From contig NZFL01000032.1 of assembly GCA_002690655.1 (NCBI GenBank), forward strand, positions 33,492 through 81,839: a stretch of 48,348 bases of DNA. Direction: 5' to 3'. Every line of letters starts with the position of its first letter. The stretch's first letter is position 1. Position numbers and translations under genes: made by a program. The DNA comes from Pedosphaera sp. GTDB taxonomy: Bacteria > Verrucomicrobiota > Verrucomicrobiia > Limisphaerales > AAA164-E04. The notes beneath the pieces were generated by a model. That model saw only the letters and a program-made list of their open reading frames with translations, ran no database searches and was not told where the DNA came from. Positions 8,928 through 16,949 of this stretch are shown here, piece by piece.

Positions 8928-9236
8928 ATGAGAGAAGAGAGAGGAACGGGTGTGGGCAGGTATTCAGCAAAAAGAACCGTAGTACCAATTAACTTTAGTT
9001 ATTTCGCACCCAAGGCCAAGAAAGTCGTTATCATCGGGGATTTTAATCACTGGAGTGGGGATGATTACCCCATGGAGCGTATGCCAGATGGGGCATGGCA
9101 TCTTCAAGTAGCCATGCATTCAGGCAATCACCGCTACCTTTTCCTCGTAGATGGAGAGCCGCAACTCGATCCCAAGGCAAATGGGGTGACGCGTACGGAA
9201 GAAAATGTTCGTGTGTCTTTGCTTACAGTAAGCTGA
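8928..9236 (+). CDS. Small stand-alone CBM48 / isoamylase-N-like glycogen-binding protein
   Basis: The 102-residue protein is essentially one domain. After a basic leader (MREERGTGVGRYSAKRT) it reads VPINFSYFAPKAKKVVIIGD, then FNHW, PMERMPDGAWHLQVAMHSG and NHRYLFLVDGEPQLDPKA, the strand order of the AMPK-type glycogen-binding/CBM48 immunoglobulin-like fold. The Trp in FNHW, the Trp of GAWHL and YLFLVDG are the usual sugar-contact or core positions. No catalytic domain, signal peptide or membrane segment is present, so it may bind glycogen in the cytoplasm or act in trans with a glycogen enzyme encoded elsewhere. It is monocistronic, divergent from the class V aminotransferase and convergent with tadA. 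Homologous short proteins are common in PVC and Bacteroidetes genomes. Confidence 0.82.
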   Translation: MREERGTGVGRYSAKRTVVPINFSYFAPKAKKVVIIGDFNHWSGDDYPMERMPDGAWHLQVAMHSGNHRYLFLVDGEPQLDPKANGVTRTEENVRVSLLTVS

Positions 9237-9287
9237 ATATTTCATAAACATCTCGTTTTGGCAGCGATCAGTAGCTGAGATAGATTC

Positions 9288-9764
9288 TTAGTTTTTGTGT
9301 TTACTGCTTCGCTTATGGGAGAAGAATTCCCTGATCATGGCGAGTGATTCTTCCTCGCGAACACCCGATGTGATTTCGCATCGGTGGTTCAACCCTGGAA
9401 ATTGCAAGATATTCATGGCGGTTCCGGCGGCTCCAGCTTTGGGGTCGCTTAATCCAAAAATTACACGCTTGATACGCGTGTGTACGATTGCGCCCGCACA
9501 CATAGGGCACGGCTCCTTCGTAACATAGAGGGAACACTGATTTAATCTCCAGTCCTCCATGGCAGTTTGAGCTTGAGTCAGGGCCAGCATTTCAGCATGG
9601 GCTGTCGCATCTCTGAGAACTTCCACCTGATTAAATGCGCGTGCAATGATTCTTCCCTCATGAACAATCACTGCCCCTACAGGTACTTCGTCTGAAGCAT
9701 AAGCACGGCGCGCCTGTCTCAGAGCTTCGGACATGAAATAGTCGTCACTGTGTAAGTCAATCAT
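9288..9764 (-). CDS. tadA: tRNA-specific adenosine deaminase
   Basis: This 158-residue zinc deaminase carries HAEML (H56, catalytic E58) and EPCPMCAGA (C86, C89), plus VPVGAVIV and the ALTQAQTAMEDWRL segment typical of TadA. TadA deaminates the wobble adenosine of tRNA-Arg(ACG) to inosine in the cytoplasm and is normally essential. I chose the ATG at 9764 because it forms an ATGA overlap with the stop of the upstream nudix gene; the longer start at 9779 only adds MPKNI. A guanine or cytosine deaminase relative is possible but less likely given the motifs. Translational coupling to the nudix gene is likely. Confidence 0.92.
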   Translation of the reverse strand: MIDLHSDDYFMSEALRQARRAYASDEVPVGAVIVHEGRIIARAFNQVEVLRDATAHAEMLALTQAQTAMEDWRLNQCSLYVTKEPCPMCAGAIVHTRIKRVIFGLSDPKAGAAGTAMNILQFPGLNHRCEITSGVREEESLAMIREFFSHKRSSKHKN

Positions 9765-10279
9765 GATATTTTTTGGCAATCAAAGGACTCCAGTTCTTTC
9801 CATGTAAAGGTTGTATCCTCATGGCAATCACATTCTGCAACAAAAAAGCCATGCTTGTGTTTTTTGACAAGCGGCCAAATAAATATTCTATCTGTCTCTG
9901 GTATGTTCAGGTTTTCAACGTCTTTCGTGGGGAAAAACTGGAAGCTGCCTTCCGGATGTTCAGGGGGAAGGGCGGAAAGTCTGGGGCCGTATTCAAAAAG
10001 AAACATCATCCAATGATGCTCGCCTTCATAACCTCTTTCACTGACGATCCCTTTGAGATTGAAATCTGAGGGAATGGCCTTGATTCTTAACTCTTCTCTC
10101 GCCTCTCTCGCCGCACATGTATGGGGTGATTCACCTGTTTTCTGATTCAGCTTGCCCCCCGGAGGACTCCAGAGTCCCTGATTTGGGGGGCGAGTTCGTT
10201 GCAGGAGTAAAATTTCCCCTGATGCATTGAAACAATAAATCAAGGTTGAAATTTTAAACTTTGAAGCTGGTTTCATCAT
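9761..10279 (-). CDS. NUDIX hydrolase
   Basis: The 172-residue protein starts MMKPASKFKISTLIYCFNA and has a divergent Nudix box at about 41-66: GGKLNQKTGE, then AAREAREELRI. The catalytic REXXEE core is intact, but the box has a two-residue insertion and the usual glycine after EE is replaced by Arg. The N-terminal half (ILLLQRTRPPNQGLWSPPGG) resembles MutT/8-oxo-dGTP-type and general NTP pyrophosphohydrolases. Substrate is unknown. The ATG at 10279 overlaps the TGA of the NusG-like gene as ATGA, and its own stop overlaps tadA as ATGA, so the three genes look translationally coupled. The open frame extends upstream inside the NusG-like gene, but that part has no family match. Confidence 0.84.
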   Translation of the reverse strand: MMKPASKFKISTLIYCFNASGEILLLQRTRPPNQGLWSPPGGKLNQKTGESPHTCAAREAREELRIKAIPSDFNLKGIVSERGYEGEHHWMMFLFEYGPRLSALPPEHPEGSFQFFPTKDVENLNIPETDRIFIWPLVKKHKHGFFVAECDCHEDTTFTWKELESFDCQKIS

Positions 10280-10803
10280 ACCAATTCGAGCATATCTGCC
10301 TCCATTGACAAGGCTGCCGCCTGACCAATGAAATCTAATCGAAGGAGCACAGTTGATCTGCCATATCGGTCTTCGACCCATCCCTCTATCCCTCGCATGG
10401 GACCAGATTTGATGATGACACGCTTCCCTGCGCCAATCTCAGGGGCCAGCTTCAGTTCGCACCCGCTCTCGATTGCCTCGAAGATATCTGCCAATTGAGA
10501 ATGGAACCCTTCCTGATCAGGAACATCCAATAAATTGGCCACATAGTCACTTTGATATACTTTCTGCCGATTTAGCGGGTCTATTTTCAGAAAAACATAC
10601 CCAGGAAACAACGGCTTATCGAACGAGACTGTTTTACCTCGATACTTGTGCACAGACTGGACGGTTGGTAAAATATTGTAAATCAACTCCCTGTCCAGAT
10701 ACATGCGGAGCTTTTTCTCGCAGCGCGGTCGTGTGTGTGCCACAAACCACTCGATATCGGTTTCCTCCTGGACCTGCGGCGATTTCATGGATGATCTGCT
10801 CAA
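10276..10803 (-). CDS. NusG-family specialised antitermination factor (RfaH/UpxY/LoaP-like paralogue)
   Basis: The 175-residue protein has an N-terminal NGN domain: IEWFVAHTRPRCEKKLRMYL, then YNILPTVQSVHKYRGKTVSF and the hallmark PLFPGYVFLK. A C-terminal KOW domain begins near 126 with GKRVIIKSGPMRGIEGWVED. Core NusG normally sits with secE and ribosomal protein genes; here the gene heads an operon with nudix and tadA, and the NGN sequence resembles the RfaH/UpxY type, so it is more likely a dedicated paralogue. Such factors bind RNA polymerase during elongation and let it read through long operons, often for polysaccharide export. I found no ops-like recruitment element in this window. The start may be residue 6 (MKSPQ) instead. 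Confidence 0.85.
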   Translation of the reverse strand: MSRSSMKSPQVQEETDIEWFVAHTRPRCEKKLRMYLDRELIYNILPTVQSVHKYRGKTVSFDKPLFPGYVFLKIDPLNRQKVYQSDYVANLLDVPDQEGFHSQLADIFEAIESGCELKLAPEIGAGKRVIIKSGPMRGIEGWVEDRYGRSTVLLRLDFIGQAAALSMEADMLELV

Positions 10804-10851
10804 ACCTTTGATGTGTTCTTCATGTGTTGATGATGCTGCTTTTAATGGCCA

Positions 10852-11402
10852 TCAAGATGGTGTTAATCGGACAGAACTATGGGTTGCAAATCCGTGCATT
10901 TTTAGCAAGCGCGAAACCTGAAAAGATGCATGTTTATTTGTCACTGTGCCAACCATATCAATGACCACAGCATTTGCCTGAATGGTGATGTCTTCCTCGC
11001 CGCGAAGAATATCTATCCCGTAGGCATCCACCGGGGAAAAGAATGCCCGCGATACTTTTGCGGCAGGTTGGCCCGATCGCTTAAATTCATATTCGAAATG
11101 CATGGAATTACCTTTGACCGAGTAGTCATTCGGTCCGGGGACATCGATCGTAAATTGGATTTGAAAAAAGAGGTTTCCTTTACCACATCCGCAAAAAGTG
11201 TTCCTTCCCGGTAAATTTCATATGTGCTTTTGAAGCTGAGCAGCTTCTGGCTGATAAAGGCGAGTTCGCGTCCCTGCATGTCTTGAAAGGGTATTTTCTT
11301 ACCCAAGTGGATGCTTTGCCATCGACAAAAAAGTATCCTTACCTTGCGAGTCCTGAAATCATCTCCAAAAGCTCATAATTTTTTCATCATCTGATAACGC
11401 AT
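10852..11402 (-). pseudogene. Decayed LURP-one/YxjI-family gene
   Basis: Reading minus from the ATG at 11402 gives MRYQMMKKL, a TGA stop, then AFGDDF; the same protein then continues in other frames as QDSQGK, FFVDGKASTW, GKKIPFQDMQGRELAFISQK, FTIDVPGPNDYSVKG and finally MHFEYEFKRSGQPAAKVSR to a stop at 10852. Joined together these give a full-length LURP-one-related (YxjI, tubby/scramblase-like) protein. I count one nonsense codon and four frameshifts, each explained by loss of one base (or 7 at the first), near 11364, 11324, 11303 and 11153. The final fragment, ending in GVDI-like and AVVIDMVG motifs, is well conserved. This is most likely a recent pseudogene; several lesions sit by short homopolymers, so sequencing error is the alternative. 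Confidence 0.78.
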
Positions 11403-11498
11403 CCGTCCATTTTGCCCCTATGCTCATGATCTTCGAAACCTTAAAACAGCCTCTATTTTGTAATGGGAAGCCTCTTGCCTGAGCCATGAGCAATCGAA

Positions 11499-11972
11499 TC
11501 AGGACGCGATAGATGCTCTGACTGAGTCCAAATAAGCAGATGCTTCAGCGGAACCCTCCTCCGGAGCCCAGGAAGCAAAATGCTCAGGCAGGGCTGGAGT
11601 GTAGGGTCCCTCCTTGATTTCCATTACAACGCTTTCCTCGCCTGCCGGAAAAAGGGTGTGCCATGTGTTGGGTGGCATTTCGACAGCGGACATGGGGCCA
11701 TTGGGGCTGAGTTCAAAATGTTCGAGAATATTACCCTCGTGATCGAAGATGACCAACACACTTGTTCCTTTTATCGCCAGAATTAATTCCCATTTATTCG
11801 ATGCCGGATGCCGATGAGGGCGGACGTAGGTTCCATCAGTCAAGGCTATGCAAAGGCGTTGTACTGGAGCTTCCAACTGTTCATGTAAATTAAAATGACT
11901 GCGTTTTCTTGCGGATTGACGCGCTTTGCTCAGACATTCGCTGATACAATCGTAGCCGATTATTTTGATCAT
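11499..11972 (-). CDS. WbuC-family cupin-fold metalloprotein
   Basis: The 157-residue protein reads SARKRSHFNLH, EAPVQRLCIAL and GTYVRPHRHPASNKWEL, matching the WbuC cupin family often found in surface-polysaccharide loci. Candidate metal ligands are H53 and H55 in RPHRH, E62, and H105 in PPNTWHTLF. No signal peptide is visible, so it is probably cytoplasmic. The enzymatic activity of WbuC proteins is not established; a sugar-nucleotide modifying or isomerising role is often assumed. It starts 19 bases after lpxD on the same strand, so it likely belongs to the panD-lpxD-wbuC run, which fits an envelope-related job. Confidence 0.84.
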   Translation of the reverse strand: MIKIIGYDCISECLSKARQSARKRSHFNLHEQLEAPVQRLCIALTDGTYVRPHRHPASNKWELILAIKGTSVLVIFDHEGNILEHFELSPNGPMSAVEMPPNTWHTLFPAGEESVVMEIKEGPYTPALPEHFASWAPEEGSAEASAYLDSVRASIAS

Positions 11973-11991
11973 CTTTTGGGGGGCATGGAGA

Positions 11992-12999
11992 TCATTTTTC
12001 TGATATGAAGCTTTTGAATTTCTTAATTAAGTCTGGCAACTGTTGTAATGCAAGTATTTGGCGTTTTGCTCGCCTGTCGGGCTGCGCTGGGAACCCCATC
12101 CATTTTTGTCCTTCCGGAATGGAATGTATGACGCCCGATCGACCTGCCACAACAGCTTTGTCACCAATTGAAATGTGTCCTGCGACTCCCGCCTGGCCCG
12201 CAAGAATGACGTAATTCCCAATTTTAGAACTTCCCGCGATTCCGACTTGTGCGATCACGATACTGTGGTCACCTATGACTACATTATGTCCGATTTGCAC
12301 CAGATTATCGATCTTCGTTCCTTTCCCGATATTTGTTGAACCCAGGGCTCCGCAATCAATGGTCGTATTTGCGCCTATCTCCACATCATCCCCGATCACG
12401 ACATTGCCTACCTGCGGGATCTTTCTGTGAAATCCTTGATCCATTACATATCCGTAACCATCGGATCCTATGACCGTACCGGCATGAATGCGAACGCGTT
12501 TACCAATTTCGGTCGAAGGATATAAAGTGACATTTGGGAAAACGGTGGTTTCATCGCCAATTTGTGAAAGAGCCCCCACATGGACATGCCCCTTTAAAAC
12601 AACATGTTCACCAATCCTGGCGCCTGATTCGAGAATGCAGTGCGGGCCGATATGTGCTGAGGCTGCAACTGTCGCCGAAGGATCGATGACAGCCGAGGTA
12701 TGAATACCTGGGCTGGGTCTTTTTTCGGGATGGATAAGGGCAAGCACCTTGGCGAATGCCACTCGAACATGCTCTATCTGAATATATGGTTTGTCTGTAG
12801 TAATTTCACTGTTTGGTACCAGCAACGCCGAAGCCTTGCTTTGAAGTGCTTTTCCTAAAAAGTGTTCATTTTCTGCAAAAGTCAGGAACCCTTCCTTTGC
12901 TGCATCTGCTGGCGCAATTCCGATGATCTGCGTATCTGGATCGCCTTTCAAAGTGCCGCCAACATGATCAGCAATGGCTTGTAGTGTAAAATTCGGCAT
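11992..12999 (-). CDS. lpxD: UDP-3-O-(3-hydroxyacyl)glucosamine N-acyltransferase
   Basis: The 335-residue protein has the uridine-binding N-terminal domain (about 1-100: [19 protein letters not shown]) followed by a long left-handed beta-helix of hexapeptide repeats (about 105-310) and a C-terminal helix. The catalytic histidine is H238 in [12 protein letters not shown], equivalent to His239 of the E. coli enzyme. LpxD adds the second 3-hydroxyacyl chain during lipid A synthesis, using acyl-ACP, at the cytoplasmic side of the inner membrane. Its presence indicates a lipopolysaccharide-type outer membrane. It lies 92 bases after panD and 19 before wbuC, without the usual lpxA/fabZ partners in view. 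Confidence 0.95.
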   Translation of the reverse strand: MPNFTLQAIADHVGGTLKGDPDTQIIGIAPADAAKEGFLTFAENEHFLGKALQSKASALLVPNSEITTDKPYIQIEHVRVAFAKVLALIHPEKRPSPGIHTSAVIDPSATVAASAHIGPHCILESGARIGEHVVLKGHVHVGALSQIGDETTVFPNVTLYPSTEIGKRVRIHAGTVIGSDGYGYVMDQGFHRKIPQVGNVVIGDDVEIGANTTIDCGALGSTNIGKGTKIDNLVQIGHNVVIGDHSIVIAQVGIAGSSKIGNYVILAGQAGVAGHISIGDKAVVAGRSGVIHSIPEGQKWMGFPAQPDRRAKRQILALQQLPDLIKKFKSFISEK

Positions 13000-13091
13000 A
13001 ATAAATTTTGTAGAAAGAGGGAGCTTGATTCCAAGTCCGCCAATAAGAGAACAGATTTCCTGAGTTCTGTCTTTTTGTTCCCCTCAGTTCA

Positions 13092-13466
13092 TCAAGCTGG
13101 AGCAGAAATTCCTCTTTTCGTGACAATTTGATTTTTTTCATCCAGGACCAAAACCTTGGGTGTCCAATTTGGGGCTTCTTCTTTCGTCAGGCTCGAAAAG
13201 GTCATGATGGTCAGTCGGTCCCCTTTGTTGCCTAAATGAGCCGTGGCGCCATTAAGGATAATTTGACCGCAGTTTGGATCTCCCGGGATGGCATAGGTTT
13301 CAAATCGATTTCCATTTGCCATGTTGCCGCAAAGCACTTTCTCGTAGGGAAATATGCCTGCGAGCTCCATGAGATCACAGGATATGGTCAAGCTTCCCTC
13401 ATAATCCACGCAGGCGTCTGTTACGGTCGCGAGGTGCAGTTTTGATTTAAGAATTTGTATGAACAT
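13092..13466 (-). CDS. panD: Aspartate 1-decarboxylase (pyruvoyl enzyme)
   Basis: The 124-residue proenzyme carries the self-cleavage site YEGSLTIS with G24-S25, where S25 becomes the pyruvoyl cofactor, and K9 in KSKLH near the active site. The downstream ANGNRFETYAI (R54, Y58 equivalents) and GDPNCGQIILNGATAH complete the double-psi barrel. Length and residue numbering match E. coli PanD closely. It makes beta-alanine from aspartate for pantothenate and coenzyme A. In E. coli maturation is helped by PanZ; none is seen here. It is the first gene of the panD-lpxD-wbuC run and divergent from the Gfo/Idh/MocA gene. Confidence 0.96.
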   Translation of the reverse strand: MFIQILKSKLHLATVTDACVDYEGSLTISCDLMELAGIFPYEKVLCGNMANGNRFETYAIPGDPNCGQIILNGATAHLGNKGDRLTIMTFSSLTKEEAPNWTPKVLVLDEKNQIVTKRGISAPA

Positions 13467-13561
13467 AACTTCAAGTCACTCGTTGACTTGCCTTTGAGAT
13501 CTCTTTATAAAGCACCAAATATTTGAATCAATCCTTAATCTTTTTCGTATAGCAAACAGTT

Positions 13562-14725
13562 ATGTCCAAAACACTTAAAGTCGGCATGATCGGCTACCGT
13601 TTCATGGGTAAAGCGCATTCCAATGGTTGGAGGCAAGCACCGCATTTCTTCCCTCTGAAAGCTGATCTTGAGATGCACACCATTTGTGGTCGCAACAAGC
13701 AAGCTCTGGAAGCTTCTGCAAAAGAGCTGGGTTGGAATAACATTTCTACTAGCTGGGAAGAAGTCATCAATAACCCTGAAATTGACATTGTGGACATCAA
13801 TACGCCCAACGATTCCCATGCTGAAATTTCAATTGCCGCAGCAAAAGCAGGCAAGCACGTTCTTTGCGAAAAACCTCTCGGAATGACGGTTGCGCAATGC
13901 AAGGAAATGGTTGATGCAGCCAACGAGGCTGGGGTTGTGCATATGGTTTGCCACAATTACCGCCGCATCCCAGCGATTGCTCATGCGAGGAAAATGATTG
14001 ATGAAGGGGCTCTTGGAGATATTTTCCACTACCGTGCAAGATATGCTCAGGACTGGATTGTAGACCCGGAATTCCCACTCGTGTGGCGCTTGCAAAAAGG
14101 TATTAGCGGCAGTGGAGCTCACGGTGACATCAACGCACACATCATTGACCTTGGCCGATATCTTATCGGTGAATTCGATGAAGTATGCGGTTTAATGAAC
14201 ACCTTCATCAAGCAGCGGCCTATCGAAGACTCATCGGCTAAGGGGGATGGCCTGGGTGGTGCCGGTGGGAAAACTATGGGTGAGGTGACGGTAGATGATG
14301 CTGCGCTCTTCATCGGCAAATTCAAAAATGGAGCCGTTGCCAACCTTGAAGCCACTCGTTTTGCGTTAGGCCGTAAAAACAGCATTGTCATCGAAATCAA
14401 TGGCTCGAAGGGATCCCTTTATTTTGACTTTGAGGATATGAATCGATTGAAGTGGTTCGATAACACCGTGGCAAGTGACCGTCAGGGCTTCAGCGATATC
14501 CTCGTGACGCAGCCCGGTGGAGATCACCCATTTGTTGGACAATGGTGGCCTCCAGGGCATATCCTCGGTTATGAACACACCTTCGTTCATACACTGGCCG
14601 ACTTCGTCAATGCCGTGGTGGATGGGAAATCGGTGCAGCCCACATTCGAAGATGGGATGCGCAACCAGCGTGTAATGGAAGCGGTTGAAGAATCGGCTGA
14701 ATCACGTCAGTGGGTTAAAATTTAG
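13562..14725 (+). CDS. Gfo/Idh/MocA-family NAD(P)-dependent oxidoreductase
   Basis: The 387-residue protein has an N-terminal Rossmann fold starting LKVGMIGYRFMGKAHSNGW; the dinucleotide loop is GYRFMG rather than the usual GxGxxG, as in many cytoplasmic members of this family. D80-equivalent VDINTPNDSHAEI and the catalytic CEKPLGMT follow, and the second half is the alpha/beta dimerisation domain with GAHGDINAHIIDLGRYLIG, providing the Asp/His pair. There is no signal peptide or Tat motif. The family oxidises or epimerises sugars and inositols; the substrate cannot be read off. It is a single-gene unit followed by a strong terminator and is divergent from panD. Confidence 0.88.
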   Translation: MSKTLKVGMIGYRFMGKAHSNGWRQAPHFFPLKADLEMHTICGRNKQALEASAKELGWNNISTSWEEVINNPEIDIVDINTPNDSHAEISIAAAKAGKHVLCEKPLGMTVAQCKEMVDAANEAGVVHMVCHNYRRIPAIAHARKMIDEGALGDIFHYRARYAQDWIVDPEFPLVWRLQKGISGSGAHGDINAHIIDLGRYLIGEFDEVCGLMNTFIKQRPIEDSSAKGDGLGGAGGKTMGEVTVDDAALFIGKFKNGAVANLEATRFALGRKNSIVIEINGSKGSLYFDFEDMNRLKWFDNTVASDRQGFSDILVTQPGGDHPFVGQWWPPGHILGYEHTFVHTLADFVNAVVDGKSVQPTFEDGMRNQRVMEAVEESAESRQWVKI

Positions 14726-14741
14726 CATTCAATATTACTTG

Positions 14742-14774
14742 AAAAACGGTCTTCGAAAGAAGACCGTTTTTTTT
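14742..14774 (+). terminator. Rho-independent terminator after the Gfo/Idh/MocA gene
   Basis: AAAACGGTCTTC, a GAAA tetraloop and GAAGACCGTTTT form a 12-pair perfect stem 18 bases after the stop codon and run into a T8 tract. This is the clearest intrinsic terminator in the window. Confidence 0.92.
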
Positions 14775-14885
14775 ATCCCTTTGGTTTTTCCATTGATTAC
14801 CTGGAATCATAGATTTACAAGAACCAATGGATACGCTTCTTTGCGCTTGGTAGCTTGAGATGGTGATTATCCGAAACCGCAATGG

Positions 14886-15765
14886 TATCATGAAAAGCCT
14901 GAAAAAATACTACTCACAAATGATTTTTCGTCTGGCTCCACTTCACCACTCAAACAGGGAACGCGGTTGATTCAACGTGACAGGATTGAATTGGAATTGA
15001 TGCACGTGGTCGATACCTGTGACCTTCATGATCTTTCCGAGGCGCTTTATCAAAGTCCGAAAGATACCGGAAGTCAGATTAAGGCATCTGCGTCCGCCCA
15101 AATGAATCAACGGCTGGCTCATGCAGGATTTGTAAAGAACTGCGATTCGACTATCGAAACCGGGGTGCCTCTGGAACTTATTCTGAAACGTTTCAACACG
15201 CAAAACATGGATCTTTTGCGTGTTGGCTTAGCGGGTCAGGCGCACGAAGGAAGCAATGCATCGGTCGGAGTGCTTGCAAGCAATATGATTTGCAATTCTC
15301 CTGTGCCTGTCCCGGCGGTGCACTCCCGTCAGGGAAAAAATTCAAACATGTTCTTGCCTGTGTGAACTTTTCCGAAACGAGTAAAGAGGCAGTAAAGCAA
15401 GCTATCCAGGTTACAGAACTTGCAAATAGTCACCTCTCTATAGTCCATTCTGGGACAGGCTTTGCTACATGGCGCCGACCCCAGGCTCGGATGTCGCCTT
15501 CCAAAAGAGATTTGAAACGGCCTTGATGCTGAAACTAAAGGGTTTTGCGGTTGTCCCTGAAAATATCGAACACGATGATCAGCTCTTTCCTGCTGCCAAT
15601 TGCGGATATGGCATTGTCGAATTCACCCGTAAATCAGGTGCCGACTTAATCGTTTTAGGAACTCAGGGTGAGTCGAATTTTCATTGCATGTTGACCGGCT
15701 CGACAGCCGAGCGCGTTCTGCGTGAACTCCCTTGTTCAGCTCTGGTTGTCCAATCCCCTTCTTGA
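14886..15765 (+). pseudogene. Decayed tandem universal stress protein (UspA) gene
   Basis: Three frames together encode a two-domain UspA-like protein. Domain one runs in one frame from KILLTNDFSSGSTSPLKQ and IELELMHVVD to NMDLLRVGLAGQAHEGS and ICNSPVPV. The second domain starts in another frame, GKKFKHVLACVNFSETSKE, to HLSIVH, and finishes in the third as WDRLCYMAPTPGSDVAFQKR to ADLIVLGTQGESNF and the nucleotide-binding-like GSTAERVLRELPCSALVV. Both frame changes equal loss of one base, near 15310-15335 (beside an A6 run) and sharply at about 15450. No in-frame start codon precedes domain one; the nearest ATG (14882) hits a stop after three codons. A gene inactivated recently is the best reading; read errors are the alternative. 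Confidence 0.75.
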
Positions 15766-15802
15766 GTTGAGGTTCACGCTTCTGGTCGGGCTGGGTGCGG
15801 TT

Positions 15803-16924
15803 TCAATCGGTATTGATGTCTAATATACTTTTTCTGATCTTCTGGTGGGCACTCGGCATGGGAGTTTTTTCCAGCTCAGTTTTGCTCGTCCACTTGAGGC
15901 CTGCCGTTTCAAAGTTCGGTTTAATCTGAATGTTTCCAATGAAACAATGAAGCGTAATGCGATGGTGTGTAATGGTGTGTTTGATGATTGCCAATGGTTT
16001 CAAATCATGGCAACCAACACCGCTATGCTTCAACGCCAAGACAGCTGCTTTTAGCGTCAGCTTACCACTGTGGGTATCCTTCAACGCTTTACTGAAAAAT
16101 TCATACAGGCCCTCATTGTGCTTTGAAGCCATTTGCCGTTGGATCAGATAATTGCCCTCGTGCTTGAGCACGGTCACCATGCGATGTCTCTGGATGACAG
16201 CTCGGCGTTCTGGGAGGTTGGGGAGTGTTTCCACGATCTTTTTTTTCCGGGCTTCACAGTTGCTTTTAATTGGGCATTTTTCACATTTTGCATGTTGATT
16301 GGGCAGGCAAATACGCGCACCTAATTCCATCATGCTCTGATTCAAGTGGCTACAATTGTGCGATGCTCTTGGCTTTAATTTGTCTGCCTGATCTACCCAG
16401 GTGTGAGATAGTTCCCATAGTCTGGATAGACAATCGGCTCCTTTCGGGTTTTCCTTGATGCCATAATAACGAGTGAGAACTCGAATTACATTGCCATCCA
16501 AAATAGGATTGGGTCTGTCAAATGCTATACTCGTGATGGCGCCTGCGGTATAGGGCCCAATTCCCGGCAGGGCCAGGATGGCCTCATCCTGATCTGGGAA
16601 TGTTCCGCCATTCTCTTTTTGAATAAAGATTGCTGCTTTCTGCATGAGACGCACGCGACGGTAATAACCGAGACCTTCCCATAATTTAAGGATATGATCG
16701 ACGGGTGCGCTTGCTAATGCGGAAATCGTGGGCAGTTCTTTCATCCACCTTTCCCAGTAGGGAATGACCGTAGCCACTTGAGTCTGCTGCAACATGATTT
16801 CAGATACCCAGATGGCATAGGGATCTGAAATTCTGCGCCAGGGCAAATCTCTAGCATCAGCCCGATACCACTCCAAAAGTGGCTGGATACATTCTTTTTG
16901 AAGGGTCTTGTTTGCCTTTTTCAT
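15803..16924 (-). CDS. mutY: A/G-specific adenine DNA glycosylase
   Basis: The 373-residue protein has the HhH-GPD glycosylase core: LPWRRISDPYAIWVSEIMLQ with catalytic E42, the helix-hairpin-helix ALPGIGPYTAGAI (118-130), and D143 in ILDGNVIRVL. A 4Fe-4S loop follows with C206, C214, C217 and C223; the first spacing is C-X7-C, one longer than in E. coli MutY. The C-terminal part (about 240-370) is the Nudix-like domain that recognises 8-oxoG. MutY removes adenine mispaired with 8-oxoguanine. The start lies only 25 bases from the divergent rnhC start, so its promoter must overlap rnhC coding sequence. Confidence 0.95.
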   Translation of the reverse strand: MKKANKTLQKECIQPLLEWYRADARDLPWRRISDPYAIWVSEIMLQQTQVATVIPYWERWMKELPTISALASAPVDHILKLWEGLGYYRRVRLMQKAAIFIQKENGGTFPDQDEAILALPGIGPYTAGAITSIAFDRPNPILDGNVIRVLTRYYGIKENPKGADCLSRLWELSHTWVDQADKLKPRASHNCSHLNQSMMELGARICLPNQHAKCEKCPIKSNCEARKKKIVETLPNLPERRAVIQRHRMVTVLKHEGNYLIQRQMASKHNEGLYEFFSKALKDTHSGKLTLKAAVLALKHSGVGCHDLKPLAIIKHTITHHRITLHCFIGNIQIKPNFETAGLKWTSKTELEKTPMPSAHQKIRKSILDINTD

Positions 16925-16949
16925 GGAGACTTCCTATCTTTGTTTCGCC

